From: Flavobacteriales bacterium
GTDB lineage: Bacteria > Bacteroidota > Bacteroidia > UBA10329
Direction: 5' to 3'
NCBI GenBank assembly: GCA_020635495.1
Contig: JACJZQ010000003.1
Coordinates: 186,001 to 250,000 of the forward strand
DNA length: 64,000 bases
The translations under genes were made by a program, and so were the position numbers. This document shows, one piece after another, positions 18,816 to 28,677 of the stretch (position 1 is the first letter of the stretch; every line of letters begins with the position of its first letter). Under the pieces are notes generated by a model. That model was not told the DNA's origin, did no database searches, and saw only the letters and a program-made list of their open reading frames with translations.

Positions 18816-20093
18816 TTAAATCGAGTAAGAACCCAGCAGCAGAACTGGGTTCTCCATCAGCTTTTTGAAGGTCTTTAGGAATTTGGCTCCCGAAGCACCA
18901 TCCACCACGCGATGGTCGCACGACAGGGTCACTTTCATCACATTACCAGGAACTATCTGACCGTCTTTTACAACAGGTGTTTCTTCAATTCCGCCTACCG
19001 CCATAATGCAACTGTCTGGCGGATTGATGATGGCTGTGAACTCATCAATACCGAACATGCCCAAGTTAGAAACGGTGAAGGTATTTCCTTCCCAATCTTT
19101 CGGTTGTAGCTTCTTATCGTTGGCACGAAGTACAAAGTCTTTCACTTCGCTGGAGATTTCGGTCAAACGCTTGGTATCAGCAAAGCGAACAACTGGAACG
19201 AGCAAGCCATCTGGAACGGCAACTGCTACCCCTACATGCACATGATGATTGTATCGAATGTGGTCTCCCATCCAAGCCGCATTGACCTGCGGATGTTCTT
19301 TCAACGCCACCGCAGAAGCTTTGATGACCAGATCATTGAATGATATCTTGGTGGAAGAAACGCTATTGATGGAATCGCGCGCATCGATCATCGCATCCAT
19401 ATCGATCTTCATAGTGAGGTAAAAGTGCGGAGCAGAGAATTTGCTCTCAGCCAACCTCCTTGCAATAGTTTTTCGCATTTGCGAAACCTCCACATCTTCA
19501 AACGATTCTACTGCGTTTGCTGCAGAGGGCCCAACACTTGTAAATGCTTCAACGTCACGTTTAATGATACGGCCGCCATCTCCAGAGCCAGGAATTCGGC
19601 CAATGTCGTAGCCTTTCTCTTCCGCCAATCGCTTGGCCAATGGAGATGCTTTTACTCTTCCATTTGTAGATGGCTGTGGAACTGGCGCAGGTTTGGAAAC
19701 TGTAGTTGCGGCTGGCTTCGGTTGTGGTTTCTCTTCCTTGACTTCAACTGGTTTTGCCTCAACCTTATCTGCTTTGGGTTCATCTTTCGGCTCGTCTTTT
19801 TTGGAATCCACAGCTTTTGATTTTTCTGCTTCTAGAATTGACGAAACGTCCTCTCCTTTTTCTCCAATGATGGCCAGAATAGAATCAACTGGCGCAGCCT
19901 TTCCCTTTTCTACTCCAATATGAAGCAGAACTCCATCGTAAAACGATTCAAACTCCATGGTGGCCTTGTCCGACTCGATCTCGGCAAGCAACTCTCCTGA
20001 AGCGACCTCATCTCCAACTTTCTTGTGCCAATCCGCCACCACACCTTCGGTCATGGTGTCGCTCAACTTGGGCATTCTTATCACTTCCGCCAT
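18816..20093 (-). CDS. pdhC: Pyruvate dehydrogenase E2, dihydrolipoamide acetyltransferase
   Basis: The 425-residue protein carries acetyl groups from E1 to CoA. It has one lipoyl domain with the lipoylated lysine K43 in ESDKATME, a Lys/Glu/Pro-rich linker (~85-140), a peripheral subunit-binding domain (~148-185; SPLAKRLAEEKGYDIGRIPG) and a catalytic domain ending with H394 and D398 in SCDHRVVDG. Many relatives have two lipoyl domains; here only one is seen. It starts 4 bp after pdhA. No E1 beta gene is adjacent. Confidence 0.95.
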   Translation of the reverse strand: MAEVIRMPKLSDTMTEGVVADWHKKVGDEVASGELLAEIESDKATMEFESFYDGVLLHIGVEKGKAAPVDSILAIIGEKGEDVSSILEAEKSKAVDSKKDEPKDEPKADKVEAKPVEVKEEKPQPKPAATTVSKPAPVPQPSTNGRVKASPLAKRLAEEKGYDIGRIPGSGDGGRIIKRDVEAFTSVGPSAANAVESFEDVEVSQMRKTIARRLAESKFSAPHFYLTMKIDMDAMIDARDSINSVSSTKISFNDLVIKASAVALKEHPQVNAAWMGDHIRYNHHVHVGVAVAVPDGLLVPVVRFADTKRLTEISSEVKDFVLRANDKKLQPKDWEGNTFTVSNLGMFGIDEFTAIINPPDSCIMAVGGIEETPVVKDGQIVPGNVMKVTLSCDHRVVDGASGAKFLKTFKKLMENPVLLLGSYSI

Positions 20094-20097
20094 CTTC

Positions 20098-21093
20098 TTA
20101 ATCCTTTATAAATGGATAATCCGCCTGCGAATAAACGTCTTCATACAGTTCGCTTGCATCTGGAAATGGTGATTCCTCGCTGAACTTGACGCACTCTTCT
20201 ACTTCCGATTTAACCCGTTGCTGAATCGCTTCCAATTCCTCATCAGAAGCATACTTGTTCTTAACGATCACATCCAACACCTGCTGAATCGGGTCTTGTT
20301 TCTTGTAATTCTCAACCTCTTCCTTGGTACGATACTTAGCTGGGTCGGACATGGAGTGTCCTTTGTACCTGTAGGTCTTCATCTCTAGGAGTGTTGGACC
20401 ATCGCCTTTTCTTGCTCGGTCTGCGGCTTTTTTCACGGCTTCGTAAACAGCCTCAACACTCATTCCGTTCACAGCTTCGCTCGGCATTTCGTAGGCATGT
20501 CCGAGTTTGTAGAGATCACTCACGTTAGAAGTTCGTTCAACCGAAGTTCCCATCGCGTAGTTGTTATTCTCAATGATGAAGATGACAGGAAGTTTCCACG
20601 TCATGGCCATGTTCAGTGCTTCATGGAAAGCACCTTGACGCACAGCACCATCGCCCATGTAAGTGAGCGTTACATTCTTGTCACCACGATACTTATCAGC
20701 GAACGCGATTCCAGCTCCTAAAGGAACCTGACCGCCAACGATTCCGTGTCCGCCAAAGAAGTTCTTCTCCTTGCTGAACATGTGCATGGAACCGCCTTTG
20801 CCTTTTACAATGCCAGTCTTTTTGCCGTAGAGTTCAGCCATTATCTCCTTGGCAGGAACACCGAGTGCTATCGGATGCACGTGATCGCGGTAAGCAGTGA
20901 TTACTTTATCGCCATCTTCCATGGCCTCACAACTTCCAGCAACAACGGCTTCCTGACCTATGTATAAATGGCAGAATCCGCGGATTTTCTGCTGGATGTA
21001 AAGTTGACCTGCTCTCTCCTCAAACTTGCGCCAGAGTAACATGTTTTCATACCATTTCAGGTACGTTTCTTTGCCGAATTTCTTCTTCGCCAT
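20098..21093 (-). CDS. pdhA: Pyruvate dehydrogenase E1 alpha subunit
   Basis: The 331-residue protein decarboxylates pyruvate using thiamine diphosphate. The cofactor motif runs from GDGA (147-150) to ENNNYA (175-180). The phosphorylation-loop region YRYKGHSMSDPAKYR is present near residue 240. It pairs with an E1 beta subunit that must be encoded elsewhere. A minus-strand TACATTTG box (21116-21109) sits 15 bp upstream, so it may have its own promoter as well as read-through from cdd. Confidence 0.96.
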   Translation of the reverse strand: MAKKKFGKETYLKWYENMLLWRKFEERAGQLYIQQKIRGFCHLYIGQEAVVAGSCEAMEDGDKVITAYRDHVHPIALGVPAKEIMAELYGKKTGIVKGKGGSMHMFSKEKNFFGGHGIVGGQVPLGAGIAFADKYRGDKNVTLTYMGDGAVRQGAFHEALNMAMTWKLPVIFIIENNNYAMGTSVERTSNVSDLYKLGHAYEMPSEAVNGMSVEAVYEAVKKAADRARKGDGPTLLEMKTYRYKGHSMSDPAKYRTKEEVENYKKQDPIQQVLDVIVKNKYASDEELEAIQQRVKSEVEECVKFSEESPFPDASELYEDVYSQADYPFIKD

Positions 21094-21108
21094 GAGCTTC
21101 GTTTAATA

Positions 21109-21116
21109 CAAATGTA
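21109..21116 (-). promoter_or_regulatory. Candidate -7 box TACATTTG for pdhA
   Basis: Read on the minus strand this is a perfect TAnnTTTG match, 15 bp before the pdhA ATG. No -33 TTTG was found at 19 bp. Confidence 0.45.
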
Positions 21117-21186
21117 GGTGCCGAAGTTAAAGGTAACTGGGCATTCCCGACATTCCAATAATCAACAGGAAAGAATAGGGAATGGT

Positions 21187-21675
21187 TTACTGATTCTTAA
21201 GGTAATCTGCCTCAAACCCGAATGGAAGGAGTGCAGCCGCATCTTCAAATATCCAAACCTTGTCTGTCTGGCTGGACAGAATGAGGCGGATAGGCGATTT
21301 CTGTTTGTGCTGATATTCCATTATTACCTGTCGGCAGTTACCGCATGGCGAAAGCGGTTCAACAATTGAACTCTTGGTTGTGTTGACCGTTATGGCCATT
21401 GACTCAATTGGTTCGTTTGGATGATTGGTTGAGGCTGAAAAAATCGCTACGCGCTCGGCACAAAGACCTGATGGGTAAGCTACGTTCTCTTGATTGGTTC
21501 CTAGAACAATTGTTCCGTTTTTCAATCGCAAAGCTGCTCCCACATAAAATTGAGAATAAGGTGCGTATGCGTTTTTGGCAGCTTCTTCGGCTTGCTTCAA
21601 GAGTTCGGCATCAGCCGCGTTCAATTCAGATTGCGTGAGCGAAATCCCTTTTATGGTCAGTTTAAACTCTTCCAT
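21187..21675 (-). CDS. cdd: Cytidine deaminase
   Basis: The 162-residue protein deaminates cytidine and deoxycytidine in pyrimidine salvage. The zinc site is C72-A-E74 in GLCAERVA together with C111 and C114 in PCGNCRQ. Substrate-binding features include NAYAPYSQFYVGAAL and NQENVAYPSG. The length is slightly above the usual ~130-140 because of an N-terminal extension of ~25 residues. It lies 25 bp after ispF and ~93 bp before pdhA. Confidence 0.95.
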   Translation of the reverse strand: MEEFKLTIKGISLTQSELNAADAELLKQAEEAAKNAYAPYSQFYVGAALRLKNGTIVLGTNQENVAYPSGLCAERVAIFSASTNHPNEPIESMAITVNTTKSSIVEPLSPCGNCRQVIMEYQHKQKSPIRLILSSQTDKVWIFEDAAALLPFGFEADYLKNQ

Positions 21676-21700
21676 ACTTCCTGTTTGAAATAGGAAATTA

Positions 21701-22177
21701 CTACTTCTGAATTAGAACGGTGGCAAAAGCAGCCACACCCTCTTCCCTACCTACAAAACCGATCTTTTCAGATGTTGTGGCCTTGATGGAAACTGCGTCT
21801 TCATCCACTTTCAAAATCGGTGCTAGAATGGCCTTCATGTCGTTGATATGTGGGTTGACCTTTGGTTTTTCCAGCACAACTGTGGAGTCTACATTTCCCA
21901 CCGAATAGCCTTTTTCCTCCAACAGTTTCACTACATCGCGAAGCAAAATCTTGCTGTCAATATTCTTGTAGTCTGATGATGTATCTGGGAAATGAAAGCC
22001 GATGTCTCGCAGGTTAGCTGCGCCTAGCAACGCATCACAAATTACATGTATAAGCACGTCTGCGTCTGAATGCCCGACTGCTCCAAGTTCTGATGGAATC
22101 AATTTACCTCCCAACCAAAGTTCTTCGCCTTTGGCAAGTTGGTGTACATCATAGCCGAATCCGACCCTGATGGTCAT
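21701..22177 (-). CDS. ispF: 2-C-methyl-D-erythritol 2,4-cyclodiphosphate synthase
   Basis: The 158-residue protein makes MEcPP in the MEP isoprenoid pathway. Metal ligands are D10, H12 (GYDVH) and H44 (HVICDALLGA). DIGFHFPDT and KATTSEKIGFVGR are family signatures. The ATG at 22177 overlaps the porV stop in TGATG, which indicates translational coupling. A TTG codon directly before it also opens the frame but is less likely to be used. Confidence 0.97.
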   Translation of the reverse strand: MTIRVGFGYDVHQLAKGEELWLGGKLIPSELGAVGHSDADVLIHVICDALLGAANLRDIGFHFPDTSSDYKNIDSKILLRDVVKLLEEKGYSVGNVDSTVVLEKPKVNPHINDMKAILAPILKVDEDAVSIKATTSEKIGFVGREEGVAAFATVLIQK

Positions 22178-23463
22178 CAATCGTCATTCTTTTCTTCGTT
22201 CTGCTTCTTGAAAGCTTCGAAGTCGAAAGTGAGTGTAAACCGCAGTGTGTTCTCCAGCGGGTGACGCTGCTGTGTAGGAATCAGGTAAGCGAAATCGAGC
22301 CCGAATACGTTGTATCGGATTCCTGCACCAACGGTGAAGAACTGACGGTTCCCTTTTGAATAATGCTCGTGGAAATACCCGGCACGGATGGCAAACAACT
22401 TATTGTACCAGTATTCAAGGCCCACCGCAATGTTGATCTCTCTTAACTCCTCCATGCTTCCTCCTGGGGCGTCTCCAAACGAAGTGAACATCCCATTAGG
22501 TACACTTCTGTTAGGGTCTTGACCCGCTATGATGGCTCCGAAATTTGAATTGGCATTGCTAGGGTGACCGATTGCTCCTAGTGTGTCTCCTGGGGGAAGT
22601 TGATCGTTGATATAAGGATTATCGTCATAGATTGGTGGCGTTGGCACCATCAATTTGTTGATATCGAAGAAGGCTGCAATCGAGTTTCTTTCATCCACGA
22701 AGTACTTGAATCCCAACCCGAATCGGAAGTTGATCGGAATGAAATCCTCTTCGTTGGTATTGGTGTAAGACATCTTAGAACCAATATTTGAAATGTTGAT
22801 ACCTGCAGTAAGCACAGATTTCCGATCTGCTATCTCAATTCTTTTGGTCTGATAGAAGAACGAAATGTCCGCAGCACCAGCTTGCCCAGGCTTGGTGTCG
22901 GCACCACCAACGTTGATTCCGCCAGTTAGATTAGAGTAGATATAGCGAAGCGCAATACCTCCGGAAAACTCTTCGGAGAGTTTTCGAGCGTAGCTAATGT
23001 CAATGGCGAATTCGTTAGGCGTAAAATCTCCGATTGTTCCTCCTTGTGCATCAGTAAACGTGATGGAGCCCAGAGAAAAATATCTCAACGACCCTGAAAG
23101 CGTTTGAAGACCCTTCTTACCGATCTTTCCATATCCGGAAATGTAAGCCAGATTGATGTCAGGTACCAGAGCTCTTAACCAAGGCGTGTAAGAAACAGCA
23201 AAACCCATTTTATTGGGCACATAGGCCATCTTGGCCGGGTTCCAGTGGATGGAAGCTCCATCCGGGTCTGTTGCCGCCCCAACATCTCCCATGGCTCCTG
23301 AGCGGGCATCTGGAGAGATCATCAGAAACGGTACTGCAGTTGTAATGGTGTTCAATTGAACCTCATCGGCACGTTCATCTTGATTTACATTCTGAGCCGA
23401 TGCATTGGAGAAAACCAATGCTGCCATCAGCAAGAACGCGCCTTTTTTTATTATCTCAAGCAT
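22177..23463 (-). CDS. porV: Type IX secretion outer-membrane protein PorV
   Basis: The 428-residue protein is a beta-barrel of the PorV/LptO family. PorV shuttles cargo from the T9SS translocon to the PorU attachment complex. The signal peptide covers residues 1-23 (ending NASAQ), followed by PFLMISPDARSGAMGDVGAATDPD, a PorV hallmark, then alternating strands (WNPAKMAYVPNKMGFAVSYTPWL). A minus-strand TATATTTG lies ~20 bp upstream. It follows porU after 49 bp, the usual partner order. Confidence 0.94.
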   Translation of the reverse strand: MLEIIKKGAFLLMAALVFSNASAQNVNQDERADEVQLNTITTAVPFLMISPDARSGAMGDVGAATDPDGASIHWNPAKMAYVPNKMGFAVSYTPWLRALVPDINLAYISGYGKIGKKGLQTLSGSLRYFSLGSITFTDAQGGTIGDFTPNEFAIDISYARKLSEEFSGGIALRYIYSNLTGGINVGGADTKPGQAGAADISFFYQTKRIEIADRKSVLTAGINISNIGSKMSYTNTNEEDFIPINFRFGLGFKYFVDERNSIAAFFDINKLMVPTPPIYDDNPYINDQLPPGDTLGAIGHPSNANSNFGAIIAGQDPNRSVPNGMFTSFGDAPGGSMEELREINIAVGLEYWYNKLFAIRAGYFHEHYSKGNRQFFTVGAGIRYNVFGLDFAYLIPTQQRHPLENTLRFTLTFDFEAFKKQNEEKNDD

Positions 23464-23483
23464 TGTTAATTTTTTGAGGGCCG

Positions 23484-23491
23484 CAAATATA
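23484..23491 (-). promoter_or_regulatory. Candidate internal -7 box TATATTTG for porV
   Basis: Read on the minus strand it is a perfect TAnnTTTG match in the 49-bp porU-porV gap, 20 bp before the porV ATG. No clear -33 element was seen. Confidence 0.4.
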
Positions 23492-23512
23492 GGTATGTTA
23501 CGTAGTTTAATA

Positions 23513-26500
23513 TCAGTTTAGTATAACCAGACGCTCAATCTGCTCTGCGGTTTGTCCGTCTGGGGTCGAAACTTTCAGATTGTACAGATAGACACCGCGA
23601 CCGATCTTCTGTCCGTAATCGTCCAATCCATCCCATGCAATGGGTTCGTTTCTAAAGCCGTGAGATAGCACTGTTTCGTTGATGGTTTTAACCAGTTTTC
23701 CGGAGACGGTGAACACCTGAACCTGCACATCCAAACTGTTGCACGGCTGATTATGTTCAAACATGAACTCGGTTCTGGTTGTAAACGGATTCGGATAATT
23801 GAGCACGTGTTCCAACGCCAATTCCGCAGATTCTGCCACCACGAATTCGGTGTAGGCTTCTTCACTATTATTATAGACATCCCATATTTTGAATCTGAGA
23901 TTGTGAGTGCCTTCGCTCAGATTGGTGAACGGGTAAACCACCTTTCCGCTCTTGTAACTATCTAGGTCTGCCTGGTAGTAATCGTTAAGGTTGATTGTAG
24001 TATTGGTATTGTCGTCAAGCACTGCGGTAATGTCATGCCCAATTCCGTTTCCAACTGTATTGATACCGTTAGAATCTGCAACAATTGCCAATAGCGATGG
24101 ATTTTCGTCTGTGGTTCCGCCAAAGGCGAATCCTTCATCATTCATGTACAGACCAATGGTAGGTCCGGTCTCGTCTGCAACAGCATTATCGCTAGAACCA
24201 CCTATCACAAACTCTTCGAAAAATCCGTTTGCATTGGTCTCGCTTCCTTCAGCGTAATAGCTGATTCGTCCAAAGTCGTAGTTGTAGGCAATATCCCGTG
24301 GTACTACAAAAGAGAAACTGAACTGGCCATCACTAACGCTGGCTTTTCCTTTATATATAAGGTTCTTTTGCACGTTGAACTGACGCACACTCGACCCTGG
24401 GTCGTTACCCAACGTAGATACTTCCGTTGATTTATCGAACACGGTCGGATACACCACACCTTGGAAATCTGGCATCAATTGTCCGTTTCTATTTCTCATT
24501 TGGCCGGTTACAGTAACGAGTTGTAGGGCATTTATTGTGTCGGTGAAAGAATTTACCGGGTCGCCATTTATTGTTAGGGTTTCTACCCCGTGTAACGGGA
24601 ATGCAAGGCGCTGCGCTGGATCGCCCACCAACAAGAAATTCCGGTTGTTGACAGAGCCACCACTTGCCACTTTGGTCATTCTGATAACGTCTCCCATGGT
24701 TGGAGGTCCCCAAAGCTGTTCTTGCAACAGATTGAGGAAGAAGTTTCTGTTCAATGTGAAGTTAGGAGCCGAATACACCAAACGCGATGTGGTGAAAAGC
24801 GCTATTCCTCCGCCATTCGGGTTGAGGTGAACAAGCTCACCAGCAGATATTCTGCTTGGGTCATCGTAACGGGTAAACTCGCAAGTTGCTGTTACAAATG
24901 CTGCAAGATTGTTCGTGTTTGCCCAACTATTGATATCGGTAATGCCAAGAACTCGTTCGTGGGTAAGGCCCAATTCACCACCGTGGCCGGTGTAATTCAC
25001 AAGTAAGTTTCCACGGTTTACTTCATTATTGAAAGCAATATTGACTTCTGGGTAGCGCTGACCTCCAGGTGTTGACTCTTGAATATAGGAGTCGAGGTAG
25101 ATTTTGGTGAGGTTATATTCAGGATACATGGTATCAACCAATTCGGCCAGTTGATCTGCCTGGTTGATGTGCATGTTGCTGTCCTCATCATCGGCAATGA
25201 ATACGATTCTATTTCTCCAATCGGGCGAAACAACGGCCGAACCTTCATCGGTACAAACATGTTCTGTTTGCAGATCGGCAATGGCCAATTCTTCATATCG
25301 GTAGATCTTATCTACAGCAACTCGGGCATCATCCAGAGTTCTGACAACGAATCGGCCGATTCCTATATCCAACGCATCTGAAGATGATGACGACCATTCT
25401 CCCTCATTCGGATCCAATAGTCCATAATAGTCATCAGAAGCATAACTGATGGTTGGAGTTAGAGACTCAAGAGATTCATAAGTAGGAACATAGTTGGTGT
25501 TATCTGAGAGACGGTCCTTGTAATCATAGCTGGCGTCTCCGAACAGCAGAAGGTAGCGCGGCATGTCTTCCCATCCGGTGCTTCGCTGATAGAACATACG
25601 CATGAAATCTCTGATGGCTGACACGTCCTGCGCACCAGACGAGAACTCATTATATATCTGTTCTGGCGTTACGATATGTACAGATAGTGGGCTGGTCTCA
25701 TTCTGTTCATGGAAATTGGCCAGCCGGTCTGCTTCACTCAAAAAGTTAGGATGGCAAACTATGAACATGTTTGCCTGACTCAATCCATGAAGGTTCTGAT
25801 TGGCAACGGGACCAACGGGCTGTACCGAATGGTAACTTCCACCATTAAATGCAATGAATTCTCTCAGAGAATCGGTCTCAACTCTGAATTTAGCGGTTGA
25901 GCCTTGCAGGTCGAGAACCCGCTCTGTTACGTTGGTCGGGTCGGTAACCTCCCAAACTCTTACAGAAGCGTTCGCATTTGATATCTGAAATTCGGATACA
26001 TTGCCCTGCCCTACCGATTCCAAAGTTCTGAACGGCATCTGAGTTCCGGCCATGGACAGGTTTCGCGTAAGGATCACATCGAAATAATCCAACCAGCCAA
26101 CTGCACCCGGATTTCCACCCTTACTATAGTTGAAGGCTACATTGGTATTACCAGAATTAAACTGCACTTCGGTACAGGTAAATTCATCTTCCGCATTTCT
26201 GTTGTATCCTCCAGATACAGAAGGAACAATAACGTTTTCTACGGTTGAGCCATTTACTCTGACCGAGTATGTGGTAGCAACCGAGGAGGTTGCTAGAACT
26301 CTGGTTGACAAATAACCAGGATCAGACGTTACATTAGAAAACCCGAGGTCAAAATCGTAGAATGTCTGTATATCGAATTCCTCCCCATACCAATCGCGAC
26401 CAGATTTGAGAATGTTGTGGTTATCCACTTCGTGAAAAACATGGTCTGTAAACTTGGTTACGGTGTGAGTTGCCGGATCTGTAGAAGAATTGACTGAAGA

Positions 26501-27424
26501 AATTCTTCGCCCGGTTGCCGCATTGGCACTGATGAAATAATAGCTGGTTTCGGAGTAAACGTTGAACTCATGCCTGAACAAGCCACAAACAGAACTGTCT
26601 TGTACCCAAGTGTGTGGCCCTTGCGCATAAAATAGAATGTAATCTCCAGGCCCGAAGTTGCCATCACCCTCTCCCACAACCTGAATAGGAATCTGCTTAA
26701 GGTCATCATGCCTGAACTTGTTGTTGGCCTGAGGAAGCATTCCACTCCCATTACCGAAAACATTCAGTCTGGAAGGGTCAATAGAACCCATGTCCATTCC
26801 CAATGCCTCCAGGTCTTGATACGTTATTCGATGAACGCCATCTCGTGTTACACCTACTTTATACCAGTCTCCAGAAGCCAATACTGAACTAGTTGCAAAG
26901 TTTGAGGCGGTTGCCGATTTGCGAGAAGACGATGCGAATTCCTGAGTGTTCAACTTGTAAGAAATCAGTCTCTCCAACTTACCAGTAGATGGATTTTTCC
27001 GGAGTGGGATGAAAGAAACCCTTGCAAACGATTGTTTTCTCTCAACGAAGTTTGAAACTGTGACGTTGATCTTGTTTGGGAGATCAACGCCCGCTAACGC
27101 GCCCTGCTGTTCCGTTGGAACCTCTTCAAACTTGGCATCAATCAAATTGACCCTCAGGTCATTTCTAGCACCAACCTTTATCTTATGGATTGCATTCGGT
27201 AGTGATGTATCGTCAAGATACACCGCACCTTCAAACATTAGGTACGTTCTTGACGAACCATCGTATTTCAACTCTTTAACGGGGTCGACCCAATCAATTT
27301 TAATTGAACCATCTGCGTCATTCTTTGAGCGCAAATCATTCATGAGTGACTGTTGACCTACCGCTACATTTACCGTGCAAAGGAAGGCCACGGACAGTAT
27401 CGTATAACAGAGTTTATTTTTCAT
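23513..27424 (-). CDS. porU: Type IX secretion sortase/signal peptidase PorU
   Basis: The 1303-residue protein cleaves the C-terminal sorting domain from T9SS cargo and attaches the product to the cell surface. A signal peptide (1-23) leads into a long N-terminal beta region. A gingipain-like C25 peptidase domain follows (~540-930), with catalytic His814 in NYTGHGG and Cys848 in TATCEF. The C-terminus carries a FlgD/sorting-like beta domain (NYPNPFTTRTEF near 1204; GRGVYLYNLKV near the end). It is divergent from the PorP/SprF-gldJ-murF genes, the arrangement expected of this locus in gliding Bacteroidota. Confidence 0.96.
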   Translation of the reverse strand: MKNKLCYTILSVAFLCTVNVAVGQQSLMNDLRSKNDADGSIKIDWVDPVKELKYDGSSRTYLMFEGAVYLDDTSLPNAIHKIKVGARNDLRVNLIDAKFEEVPTEQQGALAGVDLPNKINVTVSNFVERKQSFARVSFIPLRKNPSTGKLERLISYKLNTQEFASSSRKSATASNFATSSVLASGDWYKVGVTRDGVHRITYQDLEALGMDMGSIDPSRLNVFGNGSGMLPQANNKFRHDDLKQIPIQVVGEGDGNFGPGDYILFYAQGPHTWVQDSSVCGLFRHEFNVYSETSYYFISANAATGRRISSVNSSTDPATHTVTKFTDHVFHEVDNHNILKSGRDWYGEEFDIQTFYDFDLGFSNVTSDPGYLSTRVLATSSVATTYSVRVNGSTVENVIVPSVSGGYNRNAEDEFTCTEVQFNSGNTNVAFNYSKGGNPGAVGWLDYFDVILTRNLSMAGTQMPFRTLESVGQGNVSEFQISNANASVRVWEVTDPTNVTERVLDLQGSTAKFRVETDSLREFIAFNGGSYHSVQPVGPVANQNLHGLSQANMFIVCHPNFLSEADRLANFHEQNETSPLSVHIVTPEQIYNEFSSGAQDVSAIRDFMRMFYQRSTGWEDMPRYLLLFGDASYDYKDRLSDNTNYVPTYESLESLTPTISYASDDYYGLLDPNEGEWSSSSSDALDIGIGRFVVRTLDDARVAVDKIYRYEELAIADLQTEHVCTDEGSAVVSPDWRNRIVFIADDEDSNMHINQADQLAELVDTMYPEYNLTKIYLDSYIQESTPGGQRYPEVNIAFNNEVNRGNLLVNYTGHGGELGLTHERVLGITDINSWANTNNLAAFVTATCEFTRYDDPSRISAGELVHLNPNGGGIALFTTSRLVYSAPNFTLNRNFFLNLLQEQLWGPPTMGDVIRMTKVASGGSVNNRNFLLVGDPAQRLAFPLHGVETLTINGDPVNSFTDTINALQLVTVTGQMRNRNGQLMPDFQGVVYPTVFDKSTEVSTLGNDPGSSVRQFNVQKNLIYKGKASVSDGQFSFSFVVPRDIAYNYDFGRISYYAEGSETNANGFFEEFVIGGSSDNAVADETGPTIGLYMNDEGFAFGGTTDENPSLLAIVADSNGINTVGNGIGHDITAVLDDNTNTTINLNDYYQADLDSYKSGKVVYPFTNLSEGTHNLRFKIWDVYNNSEEAYTEFVVAESAELALEHVLNYPNPFTTRTEFMFEHNQPCNSLDVQVQVFTVSGKLVKTINETVLSHGFRNEPIAWDGLDDYGQKIGRGVYLYNLKVSTPDGQTAEQIERLVILN

Positions 27425-27655
27425 TCTTGGAGGAGTGTATTTAATCGTATTTCAGTTGCACAATATTCCAAACCATAATAATTGGGCAGGGTCTTTCGTT
27501 TGACCTTTGACCCACCTGCATAAGGATTGAAACAGCCGCTGAACGGCAAGGGTTCAAAAATATTGCATAAAATGGTCGAAATTATTCTACGTTGTTGTCA
27601 AGATTCTCAACTAAATTTTTCCGTATTATTGTCCTTTAAATTTCAAAAAACCAGA
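27425..27655. other. Divergent intergenic region between porU and the PorP/SprF gene
   Basis: The 231-bp region must hold both promoters. TATTATTG near 27634 is close to TAnnTTTG on the plus strand. The upstream extension of the PorP reading frame into this region lacks family sequence and is not treated as coding. Confidence 0.4.
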
Positions 27656-28636
27656 ATGCTGAAGCGGTTTTTCGTTGCCTTCGTGTTGGTATTTGTAGGG
27701 GCTTGGTCGGCTAATGAAGCTTTTGCTCAGGATCCACAATTCACTCAGTTCTACGCTAATCCCATCTATTTGAACCCAGCCTTCGCTGGTTCAAAAAGAT
27801 GTCCGCGGGTTATCATGAACTATCGTAATCAGTGGCCTGCTATTTCCGGCACATTTGTGACTTACAGTGCTTCATTTGATATGGACATTAATGCCATACA
27901 TGGTGGGGTTGCAGGCCATTTTATGGCAGACAGAGCGGGAGAAGGAACATTGAACAGTTTTGAGGGGAGCTTGATTTATGCTTACCGAATGAACATATCA
28001 AGGAAGTTCTCGTTGAGAATCGGAGCGCAAGCCACCATCGTTCAGCGGAGTATTGATTGGCAGAAGCTGACCTTCGGTGATATGATCGATCCGCGTTACG
28101 GTTTTGTCTACCCAACCAACGAAGTCCAGCCGTCTACAAGCAAGATTTTTGCTGACTTCTCTGCAGGAATTATCGGTTATACAGAGAATTTCTTTGTCGG
28201 ATTTGCGGCCCATCACATGAGTCAGCCTGATGAAGGGTTTGCCGGATATAGCAAGCTTCCTGTGAAATTCACTGGACATGCAGGTGTAAACATATATTTT
28301 GGAAAAAGAAGGGAACAAGACAAGAAATGGAACCTATCTCCGAATATTCTTTACCAGCATCAACAGGACTTCCAGCAATTGAATTACGGGTTCTACCTCT
28401 CTAAGAGTTTTATGGTGGGTGGTATCTGGTTCCGTCAGAGTTTCAATAATCCAGATGCATTCATAGTCCTTATCGGATTTCAGCAAGGAGCATTCAAATT
28501 CGGATATAGTTATGACGTAACTGTATCATCCCTGACGAATAATACGGCCGGATCTCACGAATTTTCCCTCGGCTTACAGTTTGGCTGTAGAAAGCCTAAG
28601 AAGAAGTTCAGAGCTATCGACTGTCCTTCATTCTGA
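27656..28636 (+). CDS. PorP/SprF-family type IX secretion membrane protein
   Basis: The 326-residue protein begins MLKRFFVAFVLVFVG with a signal peptide ending at FAQ (residue ~24). It carries the family opening DPQFTQFYANPIYLNPAFAG and NYRNQWPAISG, followed by barrel strands (GYTENFFVGFAAHHMSQPDEGF, GVNIYFGKR). PorP/SprF proteins are outer-membrane components, often dedicated to secretion of particular surface proteins. The ATG at 27656 is preferred over the upstream frame opening because the signal peptide starts there. It lies 41 bp before gldJ, so the two are probably co-transcribed. Confidence 0.93.
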   Translation: MLKRFFVAFVLVFVGAWSANEAFAQDPQFTQFYANPIYLNPAFAGSKRCPRVIMNYRNQWPAISGTFVTYSASFDMDINAIHGGVAGHFMADRAGEGTLNSFEGSLIYAYRMNISRKFSLRIGAQATIVQRSIDWQKLTFGDMIDPRYGFVYPTNEVQPSTSKIFADFSAGIIGYTENFFVGFAAHHMSQPDEGFAGYSKLPVKFTGHAGVNIYFGKRREQDKKWNLSPNILYQHQQDFQQLNYGFYLSKSFMVGGIWFRQSFNNPDAFIVLIGFQQGAFKFGYSYDVTVSSLTNNTAGSHEFSLGLQFGCRKPKKKFRAIDCPSF

Positions 28637-28677
28637 TACAATAAACGTAACTAAGAACTCGTTTTTACGTTCAAAGC

